Shown here piece by piece: positions 16,558 through 25,865 of a stretch of DNA of 64,000 nucleotides; position 1 is the stretch's first letter, and the number at the start of each line of letters is the position of its first letter. This DNA comes from Rhizobium sp. J15. GTDB lineage: Bacteria > Pseudomonadota > Alphaproteobacteria > Rhizobiales > Rhizobiaceae. The stretch covers positions 19,407-83,406 of the forward strand of contig NZ_NWSX01000025.1 in assembly GCF_002531825.1 (NCBI RefSeq), given 5' to 3'. The notes under the pieces are model-generated. The model was not told the DNA's origin and searched no databases. It worked only from the letters and a program-made list of their open reading frames with translations. The position numbers and the translations under genes are program-made.

Positions 16558-17529
16558 ATGAAAAAGTTGATGGTTGCAATGTTGGCGAGCGCCATGTCGC
16601 TCGCAGCCGCCCACGCGATGGCTGCCGACAAGGTGGTTCTGCAGCTGAAATGGGTCACGCAGAGCCAGTTCGGCGGGTATTATGTCGCCAAGGACAAGGG
16701 CTTCTACAAGGAGGAAGGCCTCGACGTCGAGATCAAGCCCGGCGGTCCGGATATCGCTCCCGAGCAGGTGATCGCCGGCGGCGGCGCCGATGTCATCGTC
16801 GACTGGATGGGCGGCGCGCTGGTTGCCCGCGAAAAGGGCGTTCCGCTCGTCAACATCGCCCAGCCCTATCAAAAGTCCGGCCTGGAAATGATCTGCCGCA
16901 AGGACGGCCCTGTTAAGACCGAAGCCGATTTCAAGGGCCACACACTCGGCGTCTGGTTCTTCGGCAACGAATATCCCTTCTTCGCCTGGATGAACAAGCT
17001 CGGCCTCTCCACAGACGGCGGCGCAAACGGCGTTACCGTGCTGAAGCAGAGCTTCGACGTGCAGCCGCTCGTCCAGAAGCAGGCCGACTGCATCTCCGTC
17101 ATGACCTATAACGAATACTGGCAGGCGATCGATGCCGGCTTCAAGCCGGAAGAACTGACGGTGTTCAACTATACGGAGATGGGCAACGACCTCCTGGAAG
17201 ACGGCCTCTACGCCATGGAGGACAAGCTGAAGGATCCGGCCTTCAAGGAGAAAATGGTCAAGTTCGTCCGCGCCTCGATGAAGGGCTGGAAATATGCGAC
17301 CGAAAATCCCGATGAAGCCGCCGAGATCGTGCTGGACAATGGCGGCCAGGACGAGAACCATCAGAAGCGCATGATGGGCGAAGTCGCCAAGCTCGTCGGC
17401 GACGGCTCCGGCAAGCTGGACGAGGCGCTCTATGCCCGCACGGCAAAGGCGCTGCTCGACCAGAAGATCATCAGCAAGGAGCCCGCGGGCGCCTGGACGC
17501 ACGAAATCACCGACGCCGCCGCCAAGTAA
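16558..17529 (+). CDS. ABC transporter substrate-binding protein, THI5/NMT1 family
   Basis: The 323-residue protein has a clear Sec signal peptide (MKKLMVAMLASAMSLAAAHAMA, cleavage after about residue 22) and the NMT1/THI5-like fold: LQLKWVTQSQFGGYYVAKDKG, then the GGGADVIVDWMGG segment. Members bind hydroxymethyl- or formylamino-pyrimidines and related rings. With the dihydropyrimidinase operon and RutR nearby, a pyrimidine or hydantoin ligand is the best inference. It is the last gene of the operon and is followed by a terminator hairpin. Confidence 0.9.
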   Translation: MKKLMVAMLASAMSLAAAHAMAADKVVLQLKWVTQSQFGGYYVAKDKGFYKEEGLDVEIKPGGPDIAPEQVIAGGGADVIVDWMGGALVAREKGVPLVNIAQPYQKSGLEMICRKDGPVKTEADFKGHTLGVWFFGNEYPFFAWMNKLGLSTDGGANGVTVLKQSFDVQPLVQKQADCISVMTYNEYWQAIDAGFKPEELTVFNYTEMGNDLLEDGLYAMEDKLKDPAFKEKMVKFVRASMKGWKYATENPDEAAEIVLDNGGQDENHQKRMMGEVAKLVGDGSGKLDEALYARTAKALLDQKIISKEPAGAWTHEITDAAAK

Positions 17530-17551
17530 TCGCGACCGGATTTCGAGACAG

Positions 17552-17577
17552 ACGCGCGGGGGAGGTCTCCCGCGCGT
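17552..17577 (+). terminator. Rho-independent terminator after the importer operon
   Basis: ACGCGCGGGG (17552-17561) pairs with TCCCGCGCGT (17568-17577) with one mismatch, followed after six bases by a run of T (17584-17589). It ends the ABC importer operon. Confidence 0.8.
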
Positions 17578-17589
17578 TCCGCATTTTTT

Positions 17590-18029
17590 CTCGTTGATAA
17601 AAAAATGTCTTGCGACTGTAGCATTTATCGAGGCTGAAACGTCATTGATATAAACCGCCTGACATCTGCGGCGGTTCGAAACGCGATATGCATGCAAACA
17701 ATGAGGCGAAGCCCAGCGCATGGATCAAATTCGATGCGACGCGCTTTAGAGAGAAGCAGGATCAATCATCGTAATGTTCACATAACCCTGCGGTGATTGA
17801 TTCAGGTTCTGATGGTAATTATTATCGGCTCATGGGGAATTGTTTTCTGCCGGGCTTGCATATCGAGCAAATCGATACCAACTAGAAGCCGATTTGCCGG
17901 CGAGGGATGAAGACGGCAAATGATGTGTGGATACCCCTGAGAATGCAGGTAAAGGCAGTGGCCTGGTCGCGAGCTCAATGGCAGACGCGCGAATTCGGCT
18001 AACCTTGTGAAGAGATTGGACGAAAACGC
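17590..18029 (+). other. Intergenic region before the RND efflux genes
   Basis: About 440 bases without a convincing gene. It is more AT-rich than its surroundings, for example around 17760-17840, and probably contains the promoter of the efflux operon. I found no clear operator or small gene. Short open frames here have no recognisable protein features. Confidence 0.5.
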
Positions 18030-19220
18030 ATGGCACGCAAGCCGACCGGAATTCTAGGCGCATCCACCCTTTTTGCAGCCGTACTGGCTGCATCCACTGC
18101 ATTTTCCGAGGAAGCGCCGGTCGCACAACCGCAGCAGAACCTGCCGGCGATCGTCGTCACCACGGCTGTCAATCGCACCCTTGTCGATCGAGTCATCGGC
18201 ACGGGAACGGTCAAGCCCGTCGAGGAAGTCTATATCCAGCCTCAGGTCGAAGGCCTCTCGATCCGCACCCTGAAAGCCGATGTCGGTGACAAGGTTCAAG
18301 CCGAAAGCACGCTGGCGACGCTCAACGACGACGCGCTGATCCTGGAAAAGAGCCAGATGATGGCAACGAAAGCCAAGGGCGAGGCAAGCCTCGCCCAGCT
18401 GCGCGCCCAGCTCATCGAGGCGCAGGCCAATGCCGAACAGGCAAGGCAGCAGCAGGCCCGCTCCCAGGAAATGGGCAAGAAGGGCACGGTTTCCACCGCC
18501 CAGGTCGAGCAGGCCGATGCGACCGCCGCCGCCGCCAATGCCCGCGTCGTCTCCGCCGAACAGGCGATCGAAGTCGCCGAGGCCGATCTCAAGGTCTTCG
18601 ACAGCCAGATCGCCGATGCCGATCTGAAACTCGCCCGCACCGACGTGAAGACGCCGGTTGCCGGCGTGGTTTCCGCAAAGAATGCCAAGGTCGGCGCCAT
18701 CGCCGCCGGCAACGGCGATCCGCTGTTCACCATCATCCGCGACGGCGATATCGAACTGGTGGCCGAAGTCGCCGAAAGCGACATCGTCAGGATCGTGGCC
18801 GGCCAGAAGGCGACGATCTCGCTTTCCGGCAGCCGCGAAAAGCTTTCCGGCGCCGTGCGCCTGGTGTCGCCGACCGTCGATCCGAGCACCCGCCTCGGCC
18901 TCGTCCATATCTCCATCGACGATGACAGCAAGGCGCGTTCCGGCATGTATGGCAGCGCCGAGATCATCGTCCGCGAGACCGAGGGCGTATCGCTGCCGCT
19001 GACCGCGGTGCTCACGGGCAATGAAGGCTCCTCGGCCCGCAAGGTCGAGGACGGCGTGGTGAAATTCGCCAAGATCGAAACCGGCATACAGGACGGCGCC
19101 TATGTGGAAATCGTCAACGGATTGAAGACCGGCGACGAGGTCGTGGCCAAGGCGGGCGCCTATGTCCGCGACGGCGACCGCATTACGCCAGTGCGTGAAC
19201 AGCCTGCGGCTTCCAACTAA
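18030..19220 (+). CDS. RND efflux periplasmic adaptor (membrane fusion protein)
   Basis: The 396-residue protein has a signal peptide (to about residue 27), a biotinyl-lipoyl-like hammerhead split around a long alpha hairpin (about residues 95-205, rich in Ala, Gln and Glu with heptad character), and a beta-barrel plus membrane-proximal domain (KTPVAGVVSAKNAKVG; VSPTVDPSTRLGLV). It links the inner-membrane RND pump to an outer-membrane channel. The pump gene follows after 12 bases. No TolC-like gene is present in the window, so the outer channel is encoded elsewhere. Confidence 0.92.
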   Translation: MARKPTGILGASTLFAAVLAASTAFSEEAPVAQPQQNLPAIVVTTAVNRTLVDRVIGTGTVKPVEEVYIQPQVEGLSIRTLKADVGDKVQAESTLATLNDDALILEKSQMMATKAKGEASLAQLRAQLIEAQANAEQARQQQARSQEMGKKGTVSTAQVEQADATAAAANARVVSAEQAIEVAEADLKVFDSQIADADLKLARTDVKTPVAGVVSAKNAKVGAIAAGNGDPLFTIIRDGDIELVAEVAESDIVRIVAGQKATISLSGSREKLSGAVRLVSPTVDPSTRLGLVHISIDDDSKARSGMYGSAEIIVRETEGVSLPLTAVLTGNEGSSARKVEDGVVKFAKIETGIQDGAYVEIVNGLKTGDEVVAKAGAYVRDGDRITPVREQPAASN

Positions 19221-19232
19221 AGAGACCATCCG

Positions 19233-22200
19233 ATGAATTTTTCAGCCTGGTCCATTCGAAATCCGATCGCGCCGCTCCTGGCCTTCTGCCTGCTGATCTT
19301 CATCGGCATGCAGTCTTTCAATAAGCTGCCGATCACGCGCTTCCCCAACATCGACGTACCGCTCGTTTCGATCAGCGTGACGCAGAGCGGCGCTTCGCCG
19401 GCCGAACTCGAAATGCAGGTGACGAAGGAGATCGAAGACGCGATCGCCTCCATCACCGGCATCGACGAAATCCAGTCGACGGTGACCGACGGCAGTTCGC
19501 AGACCAACGTCATGTTCCGCATGGAAGTGCCGACGGAACAGGCCGTACAGGACGTCAAGGACGCGATCGACCGCATTCGCAGCGATCTGCCGGCGACGGC
19601 CGAAACCCCGATCGTCACCAAGGTCGATGTCGAGGGCCAGGCGATCCAGACCTTCGCCGTTTCCTCGCCCGACATGTCGCTCGAAGAACTCTCCTGGTTC
19701 GTCGACGATACGATCAAGCGCGCCCTTCAGGGCCAGGCCGGTATCGGCCGCGTCGACCGTTACGGCGGCGCGGAGCGAGAAGTGCGCATCGAGCTCACTC
19801 CCGGCAAGCTCGATGCCTACGGCATCACCGCTGCCAGCGTGAACCAGCAGCTGCGCGGCACCAACATCGACCTCGGCTCCGGCCGTGGCCAGGTGGCGGG
19901 CAGCGAACAGGCGATCCGCGTTCTCGGCGACGCCCGCAACGTCGCCGAACTTGCCGATACCACGATTGCGCTGCCGAACGGCCGCTTCGTCAAGCTGTCT
20001 GATCTCGGCGTCATCAAGGACACCTACGAGGAGCCGAAATCCTTCTCGCGCTTCAACGACACCCCAGTCGTCACCTTCGGCGTCTTCCGCTCGAAGGGCG
20101 CCAGCGAAGTCAGCGTCGCCGAAACCGTGGCGCAGAGCCTCGAAAAGGTCAGGAGCGAAAATCCGAACGTGAAGATCGAGCTGATCGACGATTCGGTTTA
20201 TTTCACCTACGGCAACTACGAAGCCGCGATCCACACGCTGCTCGAAGGCGCGCTGCTCGCCGTCATCGTCGTCCTGCTCTTCCTCCGGAACTGGCGCGCG
20301 ACCCTGATCTCGGCGATCGCGCTGCCGCTTTCGGCGATCCCGACCTTCTGGGTCATGGACCTGATGGGCTTCTCGCTGAACCTCGTCAGCTTCCTCGCTT
20401 TGACGCTCGCGACGGGTATCCTGGTCGACGACGCGATCGTTGAAATCGAGAACATCGCCCGCCACATCAAGATGGGCAAGACGCCCTATCGGGCGGCGAT
20501 CGAGGCGGCCGATGAAATCGGCCTCGCCGTCATCGCCACCACCTTCACGATCATCGCCGTCTTCGTGCCCGTCTCCTTCATGCCGGGCATCCCCGGTCAG
20601 TATTTCATCCAGTTCGGCCTGACTGTCGCCTTCTCCGTCTTCTTCTCGCTGATGGTGGCGCGCCTCATCACCCCGATGATGGCCGCCTATCTCATGCGCG
20701 CCGAAGACGGCATGGAAGACCATCACGACAATGATAGCCTGCTGATGAAGGGTTACACCCGCCTGATACGCGGCACGACCGGGCACAAATATTCGCGATA
20801 CCTGACGCTGCTCGCCGCGATCGGCTTCCTCGTCGGCTCCGTTTTCCTGCTGATGAAGGTTCCCGGCAGCTTCCTGCCGCCGGAAGACGCCTCGCGCATC
20901 GTTCTCTCCGTCGAACTGCCGCCCAATGCCCGGCTTGACGACACCGAGAAGACAACCGATGCGATCTACGACAGGGTCAAGGACATCAACGGCGTCGAAA
21001 GCGTCTTCGTCCTCGGCGGCGCGTCGCCGAAGGGCGATCTCGAACTGCGCCGCGCCACCATCACGCTGGCGCTCCACAAGCTCGACCAGTCGCTGATCAA
21101 GAAGGTGGTCAACGACGTCTTCGGCGCCATCCCAGTCATCGGGCCTATGCTGCCGAAGGTGGAGGTCCATGGCCGCGAGCGCCCGCAATGGGACATCGAA
21201 AAGGAAGTCTTCGCCAAGCTGCGCGACATTCCCGACGTCCATATCCTGAAGCTCAACGACCGCGGCGAACGCGACCTCTCCTTCAACTTCCTTTCCAAGA
21301 ACGAGAAGGACCTGAACGACGCCGTCGGCATTCTGGAATCGAAACTCCGCGCCGATCCGCTGCTCGCCAATGTCAGCGCCGACGGCGCCCTGCCCCGTCC
21401 GGAACTGCAGGTCTACCCGCGCAAGGATGAGGCCGCCCGCCTCGGCATCACGCCGCAGCAGATCTCCGAGACGATCCGTGTCGCCACCATCGGCGATGTC
21501 GATGCGGCACTTGCCAAGATCTCGCTCGACGATCGCCAGATCCCGATCCGCGTCCAGGCAGCGCTCGACATGCGCCGCGACCTCGCGGCCATCCGGGCGC
21601 TGAAGATCCAGACCGCCAGCGGCGGCACCGTTCCGCTGTCGAGCGTCGCCAATATCGACTATTCGGAAGGCGTCAGCTCGATCAAGCGCAACAACCGCTA
21701 TCGCGTCGTCTCGATCGGCTCCGACCTGCCGCAGGGCGTAGCGCTCGACACGGCCTCGGCCCGCTTCCGCGAGATCGTCAACGCGGCCAACATTCCGGCC
21801 ACGGTGCACCTTGCCGAAAGCGGCGACACCAAGGTGCAAACCGAGATGCAGCAGAGCTTCGTCAACGCCATGTTGATGGGCCTCCTCTTGGTGCTGACGG
21901 TGCTGATCCTGCTCTTCAAGGACGTGATCCAGCCCTTCACCATCCTGTTCTCGCTGCCGCTCGCCATCGGCGGCGTCGCGGCGGGCCTGATCATCACCAG
22001 CAACCCGCTGTCCATGCCGGTCATGATCGGCATCCTGATGCTGATGGGCATCGTCACCAAGAACGCCATCCTGCTCGTCGATTTCGCGATCGAGATGCGC
22101 CACCAGGGCATGTCCCGCGTCGAGGCGATGGTCGAAGCCGGCCGCAAGCGCGCCCGGCCGATCATCATGACCTCGATCGCCATGTCGGCCGGCATGCTGC

Positions 22201-22553
22201 CGTCCGCGCTCGGCGTCGGCGAAGGCGGCTCGTTCCGCGCGCCGATGGCGATCGCCGTGATCGGCGGCATCATCGTCTCGACTGTGCTGTCGCTCGTCGT
22301 CGTGCCCTCCTTCTTCCTGATCATGGACGATCTGTCCCGCCTGCTCGGCTGGATGTTCGGACGCATGGTCGGCCGGAAGGACGAAGAGGACCTGCCGCTG
22401 TCGCGCGAGGATCTCACCCGCGTGACCCGCGAGAACCGCAGCGATATCGACGCGCTGGACGAACGCCTGACCGCGATCGAAAAGCCGGAAAGCAAGCGCA
22501 AGAGCGCCAACGACACCAACGTGCTTCGCCTGCCTCCATTCGCGGCGGAGTGA
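19233..22553 (+). CDS. RND efflux transporter, HAE1-type multidrug pump
   Basis: At 1106 residues this is a typical HAE1-family pump. It has a first membrane helix (residues 12-30), a large periplasmic porter loop, six helices with the proton-relay segment GILVDDAIVEIENI (about residue 395), a second periplasmic loop, and a second six-helix bundle (GIVTKNAILLVDFAIE, about 945). A charged cytoplasmic tail of about 70 residues extends beyond the last helix and is longer than in most members. The substrate is unknown; drug, plant phenolic or flavonoid export would suit a rhizosphere bacterium. Confidence 0.94.
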   Translation: MNFSAWSIRNPIAPLLAFCLLIFIGMQSFNKLPITRFPNIDVPLVSISVTQSGASPAELEMQVTKEIEDAIASITGIDEIQSTVTDGSSQTNVMFRMEVPTEQAVQDVKDAIDRIRSDLPATAETPIVTKVDVEGQAIQTFAVSSPDMSLEELSWFVDDTIKRALQGQAGIGRVDRYGGAEREVRIELTPGKLDAYGITAASVNQQLRGTNIDLGSGRGQVAGSEQAIRVLGDARNVAELADTTIALPNGRFVKLSDLGVIKDTYEEPKSFSRFNDTPVVTFGVFRSKGASEVSVAETVAQSLEKVRSENPNVKIELIDDSVYFTYGNYEAAIHTLLEGALLAVIVVLLFLRNWRATLISAIALPLSAIPTFWVMDLMGFSLNLVSFLALTLATGILVDDAIVEIENIARHIKMGKTPYRAAIEAADEIGLAVIATTFTIIAVFVPVSFMPGIPGQYFIQFGLTVAFSVFFSLMVARLITPMMAAYLMRAEDGMEDHHDNDSLLMKGYTRLIRGTTGHKYSRYLTLLAAIGFLVGSVFLLMKVPGSFLPPEDASRIVLSVELPPNARLDDTEKTTDAIYDRVKDINGVESVFVLGGASPKGDLELRRATITLALHKLDQSLIKKVVNDVFGAIPVIGPMLPKVEVHGRERPQWDIEKEVFAKLRDIPDVHILKLNDRGERDLSFNFLSKNEKDLNDAVGILESKLRADPLLANVSADGALPRPELQVYPRKDEAARLGITPQQISETIRVATIGDVDAALAKISLDDRQIPIRVQAALDMRRDLAAIRALKIQTASGGTVPLSSVANIDYSEGVSSIKRNNRYRVVSIGSDLPQGVALDTASARFREIVNAANIPATVHLAESGDTKVQTEMQQSFVNAMLMGLLLVLTVLILLFKDVIQPFTILFSLPLAIGGVAAGLIITSNPLSMPVMIGILMLMGIVTKNAILLVDFAIEMRHQGMSRVEAMVEAGRKRARPIIMTSIAMSAGMLPSALGVGEGGSFRAPMAIAVIGGIIVSTVLSLVVVPSFFLIMDDLSRLLGWMFGRMVGRKDEEDLPLSREDLTRVTRENRSDIDALDERLTAIEKPESKRKSANDTNVLRLPPFAAE

Positions 22554-22569
22554 GCGAAACCTCGATAAA

Positions 22570-22605
22570 CGAAACGGGCCGGGAACGATCTCCCGGCCCG
22601 TTTCG
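22570..22605. terminator. Strong terminator between efflux and urease clusters
   Basis: A perfect 15-base stem, CGAAACGGGCCGGGA (22570-22584) with its reverse complement at 22591-22605, is followed by TTTTA and preceded on the other strand by A/T-rich bases. It lies between convergent operons and can act in both directions. Confidence 0.9.
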
Positions 22606-22645
22606 TTTTACCGCCCTCGCCGCGTCGGCAAGGGGTGTCTGACCC

Positions 22646-23266
22646 TCAGAGCCCGCCGTGCTCCCTCAGGAAACTGACGATCGAGCTGACGCCGTCGCCG
22701 CGCTTCATGTCGGAGAACACGAAGGGGCGGCTCGCACGCATGCGCGTCGCATCCCGGTCCATCACTTCGAGATCGGCGCCGACATGAGGCGCCAGATCCT
22801 TCTTGTTGATGACGAGCAGGTCCGACCGGGTGATGCCCGGTCCGCCCTTGCGCGGGATTTCCTCGCCCTGGCAGACGGAGATGACATAGATGGTGATATC
22901 GGCAAGATCGGGTGAAAAGGTCGCCGCCAGATTGTCGCCGCCGGATTCGATGAAGACGATGTCGAGATCGGGAATGCGCTCGTTGAGCCCGGCGATCGCC
23001 TGAAGATTGATCGTCGCATCCTCGCGAATGGCGGTATGCGGGCAGCCGCCCGTCTCCACACCGACGATGCGGTCGGAAGGCAAGGCCTGCATGCGCACCA
23101 GCGCCTCGGCATCCTCGGTCGTATAGATGTCGTTGGTGACGACGGCGACCGAATAGTCGTCGCGCATCGCCTTGCAGAGCTTTTCCGTCAGCGCCGTCTT
23201 GCCCGAGCCGACCGGCCCGCCAATGCCGACACGCAAAGGTCCGTTTCTTGATTTCATCTGTTGCAC
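22646..23266 (-). CDS. ureG: Urease accessory GTPase UreG
   Basis: The 206-residue SIMIBI GTPase has a P loop GIGGPVGSGKTALTE (about residue 13), the metal-binding CPH motif in VETGGCPHTAIRED (about 75), the ESGGDNLAATFSPD segment (about 106), and base recognition NKKDLAPHVG (about 153). UreG hydrolyses GTP and hands nickel to UreC in the UreDFG complex. It is the last gene of the urease cluster in this direction and ends before the terminator shared with the efflux operon. Confidence 0.97.
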   Translation of the reverse strand: MQQMKSRNGPLRVGIGGPVGSGKTALTEKLCKAMRDDYSVAVVTNDIYTTEDAEALVRMQALPSDRIVGVETGGCPHTAIREDATINLQAIAGLNERIPDLDIVFIESGGDNLAATFSPDLADITIYVISVCQGEEIPRKGGPGITRSDLLVINKKDLAPHVGADLEVMDRDATRMRASRPFVFSDMKRGDGVSSIVSFLREHGGL

Positions 23267-23341
23267 TCCAATAGGATCCCGATGATACCCGCGCGACCGG
23301 CGCGCGCCACCGTCAAATGACGCAGATGCTGCGATAATCTT

Positions 23342-24013
23342 TCACGAGCGGAACAGCCGCGTCGCCTGCGTCTCATGGCGCAGGCTGGCGATATCGGCCT
23401 GTATGGCGGCGGAACCGAGATCGTCGAGTGTCGAGTCCGCAGCCCGCCGGGCGATCGCTGCAATCTGCTCCTCGAGGCCGGCAAGAACGGCAACGCCATC
23501 CCTCTGTCCGGCGACGCCGAGGCGGATGCCCGCCGAAACGGCCTGCGAGGCATAGGCGTGCAAGAAGACCGCAATCACCTTCTCAAGCCCAATGCCATGC
23601 GCACCCGCAACCGCTCCGACAGCGATCGGATAAGCAGCCTTATCAGGCAACCTCTCAAAAACGTCGTCCGGCCAGGCCCGCGCCGCCGCGAGGAAGGCGT
23701 CGCCGAGCAGCATGGTTTCCTGATGGCGTTCGCGCGATCCGGCCAGCGCCTCGGCGAGTGCCGCGATCTCGGCAAGGCGCTCGGGATCGGCCTGCTGCCG
23801 GTGGCCTTCGGCCAGAAGCACGGCATCGTTCCAGGCAGAACCGTGTTCGATCAGCGTGCCGATCCACGCAGCCAGCGAGGCCGCATCGCAGACGAGCCCA
23901 TCGGCCACCGCCCGCTCCAGCCCGCCCGAATAGGCAAAACTGCCAACCGGAAAGGCCGGTGAAAGCCATGCCGTCAGGCGCAGCAATGCCTGCAGCTCAT
24001 GATCCCCACTCAT
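23342..24013 (-). CDS. ureF: Urease accessory protein UreF
   Basis: The 223-residue all-helical protein has the family start LLRLTAWLSPAFPVGSFAYS (family core SPAFPVGSFAYSGGLE) and a conserved C-terminal end SLRHETQATRLFRS. UreF links UreD to UreG and gates GTP-dependent nickel insertion. Five bases separate it from ureE upstream, and 75 bases separate it from ureG downstream. Confidence 0.95.
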   Translation of the reverse strand: MSGDHELQALLRLTAWLSPAFPVGSFAYSGGLERAVADGLVCDAASLAAWIGTLIEHGSAWNDAVLLAEGHRQQADPERLAEIAALAEALAGSRERHQETMLLGDAFLAAARAWPDDVFERLPDKAAYPIAVGAVAGAHGIGLEKVIAVFLHAYASQAVSAGIRLGVAGQRDGVAVLAGLEEQIAAIARRAADSTLDDLGSAAIQADIASLRHETQATRLFRS

Positions 24014-24018
24014 CCGCT

Positions 24019-24591
24019 TCAGTCGTGCTTGTGGCCGTGATGTCCGTGGTCATGATCGCATCCCGGCCCATGCACATGGCCATGGTCATGGCCGTGATCG
24101 TGTTTATGCTCATGGCCGTGATCGTGATGGGCATGACCATGATCGTGCGAATGCCCGCCATGGGCATGATAGGCTCCGCGCGCCGGCTGGAAGGGCTCCT
24201 CGATATCGAGGACGGTTGCTCCAAGGCCCTGCAGCATGGAGCGGATGACATGGTCGCGCAGGATGACGATGCGGTCTTCCTCGATCTGGGCTGCAAGATG
24301 GCGGTTGCCGAGATGCCAGGCGAGCTCGGTGAGATGCGTGCGGTCGCGTCCGCGAATTTCGAAGAGCTTCTCGTCGGCCGCAAGGATCTCGATCAGTTCG
24401 CCATCCTCGCGCACGAGCAGATCGCCATTGGCGAAAAGCACCGGATCCTTGAGATCGAGCATGACCATCTCGCCATTCTCCAGATGCAGGAGCTTGCGGC
24501 GCAGATGCCGCAGGTCATGCGGCAGCTTGACCTGGGCGGTCGGATGGGAGGAAGGGGTGCCGGCGGGAAGATAGGAGGTGACGCGCTGCAT
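24019..24591 (-). CDS. ureE: Urease nickel metallochaperone UreE with long His-rich tail
   Basis: This 190-residue protein has an N-terminal peptide-binding domain, a C-terminal metal-binding domain with LGNRHLAAQIEEDRIVILRDHVI (core GNRHLAA), and a tail from about residue 143 in which roughly half of the residues are His, separated by Gly and Asp. UreE binds Ni(2+) and passes it to UreG. Such a tail also stores nickel. The repetitive CATGxCCATG coding of the tail is normal for this family. Confidence 0.95.
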   Translation of the reverse strand: MQRVTSYLPAGTPSSHPTAQVKLPHDLRHLRRKLLHLENGEMVMLDLKDPVLFANGDLLVREDGELIEILAADEKLFEIRGRDRTHLTELAWHLGNRHLAAQIEEDRIVILRDHVIRSMLQGLGATVLDIEEPFQPARGAYHAHGGHSHDHGHAHHDHGHEHKHDHGHDHGHVHGPGCDHDHGHHGHKHD

Positions 24592-24671
24592 GATATGTCC
24601 ACTTTGCTGAGACGACGACCATGCAAAATAGCCCTTTCCGATGCAAGCACCAATGGTCGGGCTTGCGGCTT

Positions 24672-25535
24672 TTATATTCCGTAGGCCTGCATCACGTTGT
24701 CGCTCCCCTGCCCCCGGCTCTCGGCGTCGGGACTGTTTTCGGAAAGCCCGTGCCAGGCATGATGCAGCCCCTCCCGCTCGTGGACGACACGGTTGCGGCC
24801 GAGCGCCTTGGCGAGATAGAGCGCCCGGTCGGCCGAGGCATAGACCTGCTGCTTGTTGCGCCCGGCGACGAGATCGGCCACGCCGCCGGAAATGGTGATT
24901 GCGATATTGTGCCCCTCCGCCAGGATCGGCCCGCCGGCGAGCCTGGCCCGCACGGCCTCGATCCGCTCGAGCCGTGCTTCCAGCGGCTCGCCGGAAACGA
25001 TGACGCCGAATTCCTCGCCGCCGAGCCGCGCAACGACGGAGAACTCATCGAAGGCGGAAGTCAGCACCGCCGAGACCGCCGTGATGACGGCGTCGCCGCA
25101 GGCATGGCCGAAACGGTCGTTGATCGCCTTGAAGCGGTCGACATCGAAGATGACGAGCGAAGCATCGCCTTCGATCCTGTCCAGCGCTTCCGTGAAGGCG
25201 CGCCGGTTCAAGAGGCCGGAAAGCGTATCCGTGCGGCTGAGCTTTTCGAATTCCGCCCGCGACAGTGTCAGCTCGCGCATCGTAAACCCCGTCGCCAGCG
25301 ACAGCACGCCGGAAACCGTGCCGCCGACGAGCCATGAAAAGACGGCGCCGAAGCCGATCGCATGCAGAAGATTCACCGGCAGCAGCCCGAAAAAGCCGAG
25401 CGGCGGTATCGTCAGCGCCATGATGGCGCCGGAGAGAATGACGGCAAGAAAGCTCATCTTCAACGCAAAGACATAGACGTTCCTGCGATATTGAAAATTG
25501 CCGAAATCGGCCTGCAGCGACATCCAGTTTCTCAT
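24672..25535 (-). CDS. Membrane GGDEF-domain diguanylate cyclase
   Basis: The 287-residue protein has two or three hydrophobic segments (about residues 25-80) followed by a GGDEF domain (about 105-265) with SRTDTLSGLLNRRAF and the active-site sequence RLGGEEFGV. The site is therefore a functional GGEEF variant for c-di-GMP synthesis. No RxxD inhibitory site precedes it. The ATG at 25535 was chosen over an upstream start because of a nearby GGAAGG. It sits between the two halves of the urease cluster. A link to urea use is not established. Confidence 0.88.
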   Translation of the reverse strand: MRNWMSLQADFGNFQYRRNVYVFALKMSFLAVILSGAIMALTIPPLGFFGLLPVNLLHAIGFGAVFSWLVGGTVSGVLSLATGFTMRELTLSRAEFEKLSRTDTLSGLLNRRAFTEALDRIEGDASLVIFDVDRFKAINDRFGHACGDAVITAVSAVLTSAFDEFSVVARLGGEEFGVIVSGEPLEARLERIEAVRARLAGGPILAEGHNIAITISGGVADLVAGRNKQQVYASADRALYLAKALGRNRVVHEREGLHHAWHGLSENSPDAESRGQGSDNVMQAYGI

Positions 25536-25865
25536 GAGAATCGACCTTCCTGCCCGGCGTTTCAAGGCATTGATAAGAGGCCAATTGCTGCGGGTGTCTT
25601 AATCGACTCGTTAAAATTCGAATGGTTTTGGACGATTTGGCGTGCAGATTTTTTCTAGCAGGGGATGCAAGCACCCGATCCCTGAATCGGACAGAGCGGG
25701 GAGACAGTGAGATGATTGATATTAAAAGGTTTTTCCTGGCTTAACCCCAGGCCTGTTCCAGAATGGCTTACCTGTGGAAAACACAGGTTTCCCCATCGAT
25801 TTTTACAACCAGATGGGGTGGACCGTTCACAATTGCGTTTACGTCAGGACTGGCCTGCGGCTGCG
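25536..25865. other. Intergenic region inside the urease cluster
   Basis: About 330 bases without a credible gene, AT-rich at 25590-25660 and 25715-25740. A perfect 7-base hairpin, ACCTGTG/CACAGGT (25770-25788), followed by TTT on the plus strand, is the only structure seen. It may contain the promoter for the GGDEF gene on the minus strand. Confidence 0.45.

Noticed and set aside
19242..22103. A 953-codon open frame antisense to the RND pump gene
   Set aside because: It is a mirror of the high GC third-position bias of the real gene; it has no recognisable domain, while the plus strand encodes a full HAE1 pump.
24050..24180. Short repeated CATGGCCATG-like units that look like a tandem repeat
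   Set aside because: They are the codons of the His/Asp/Gly-rich tail of UreE, normal for this family, and not an independent repeat.
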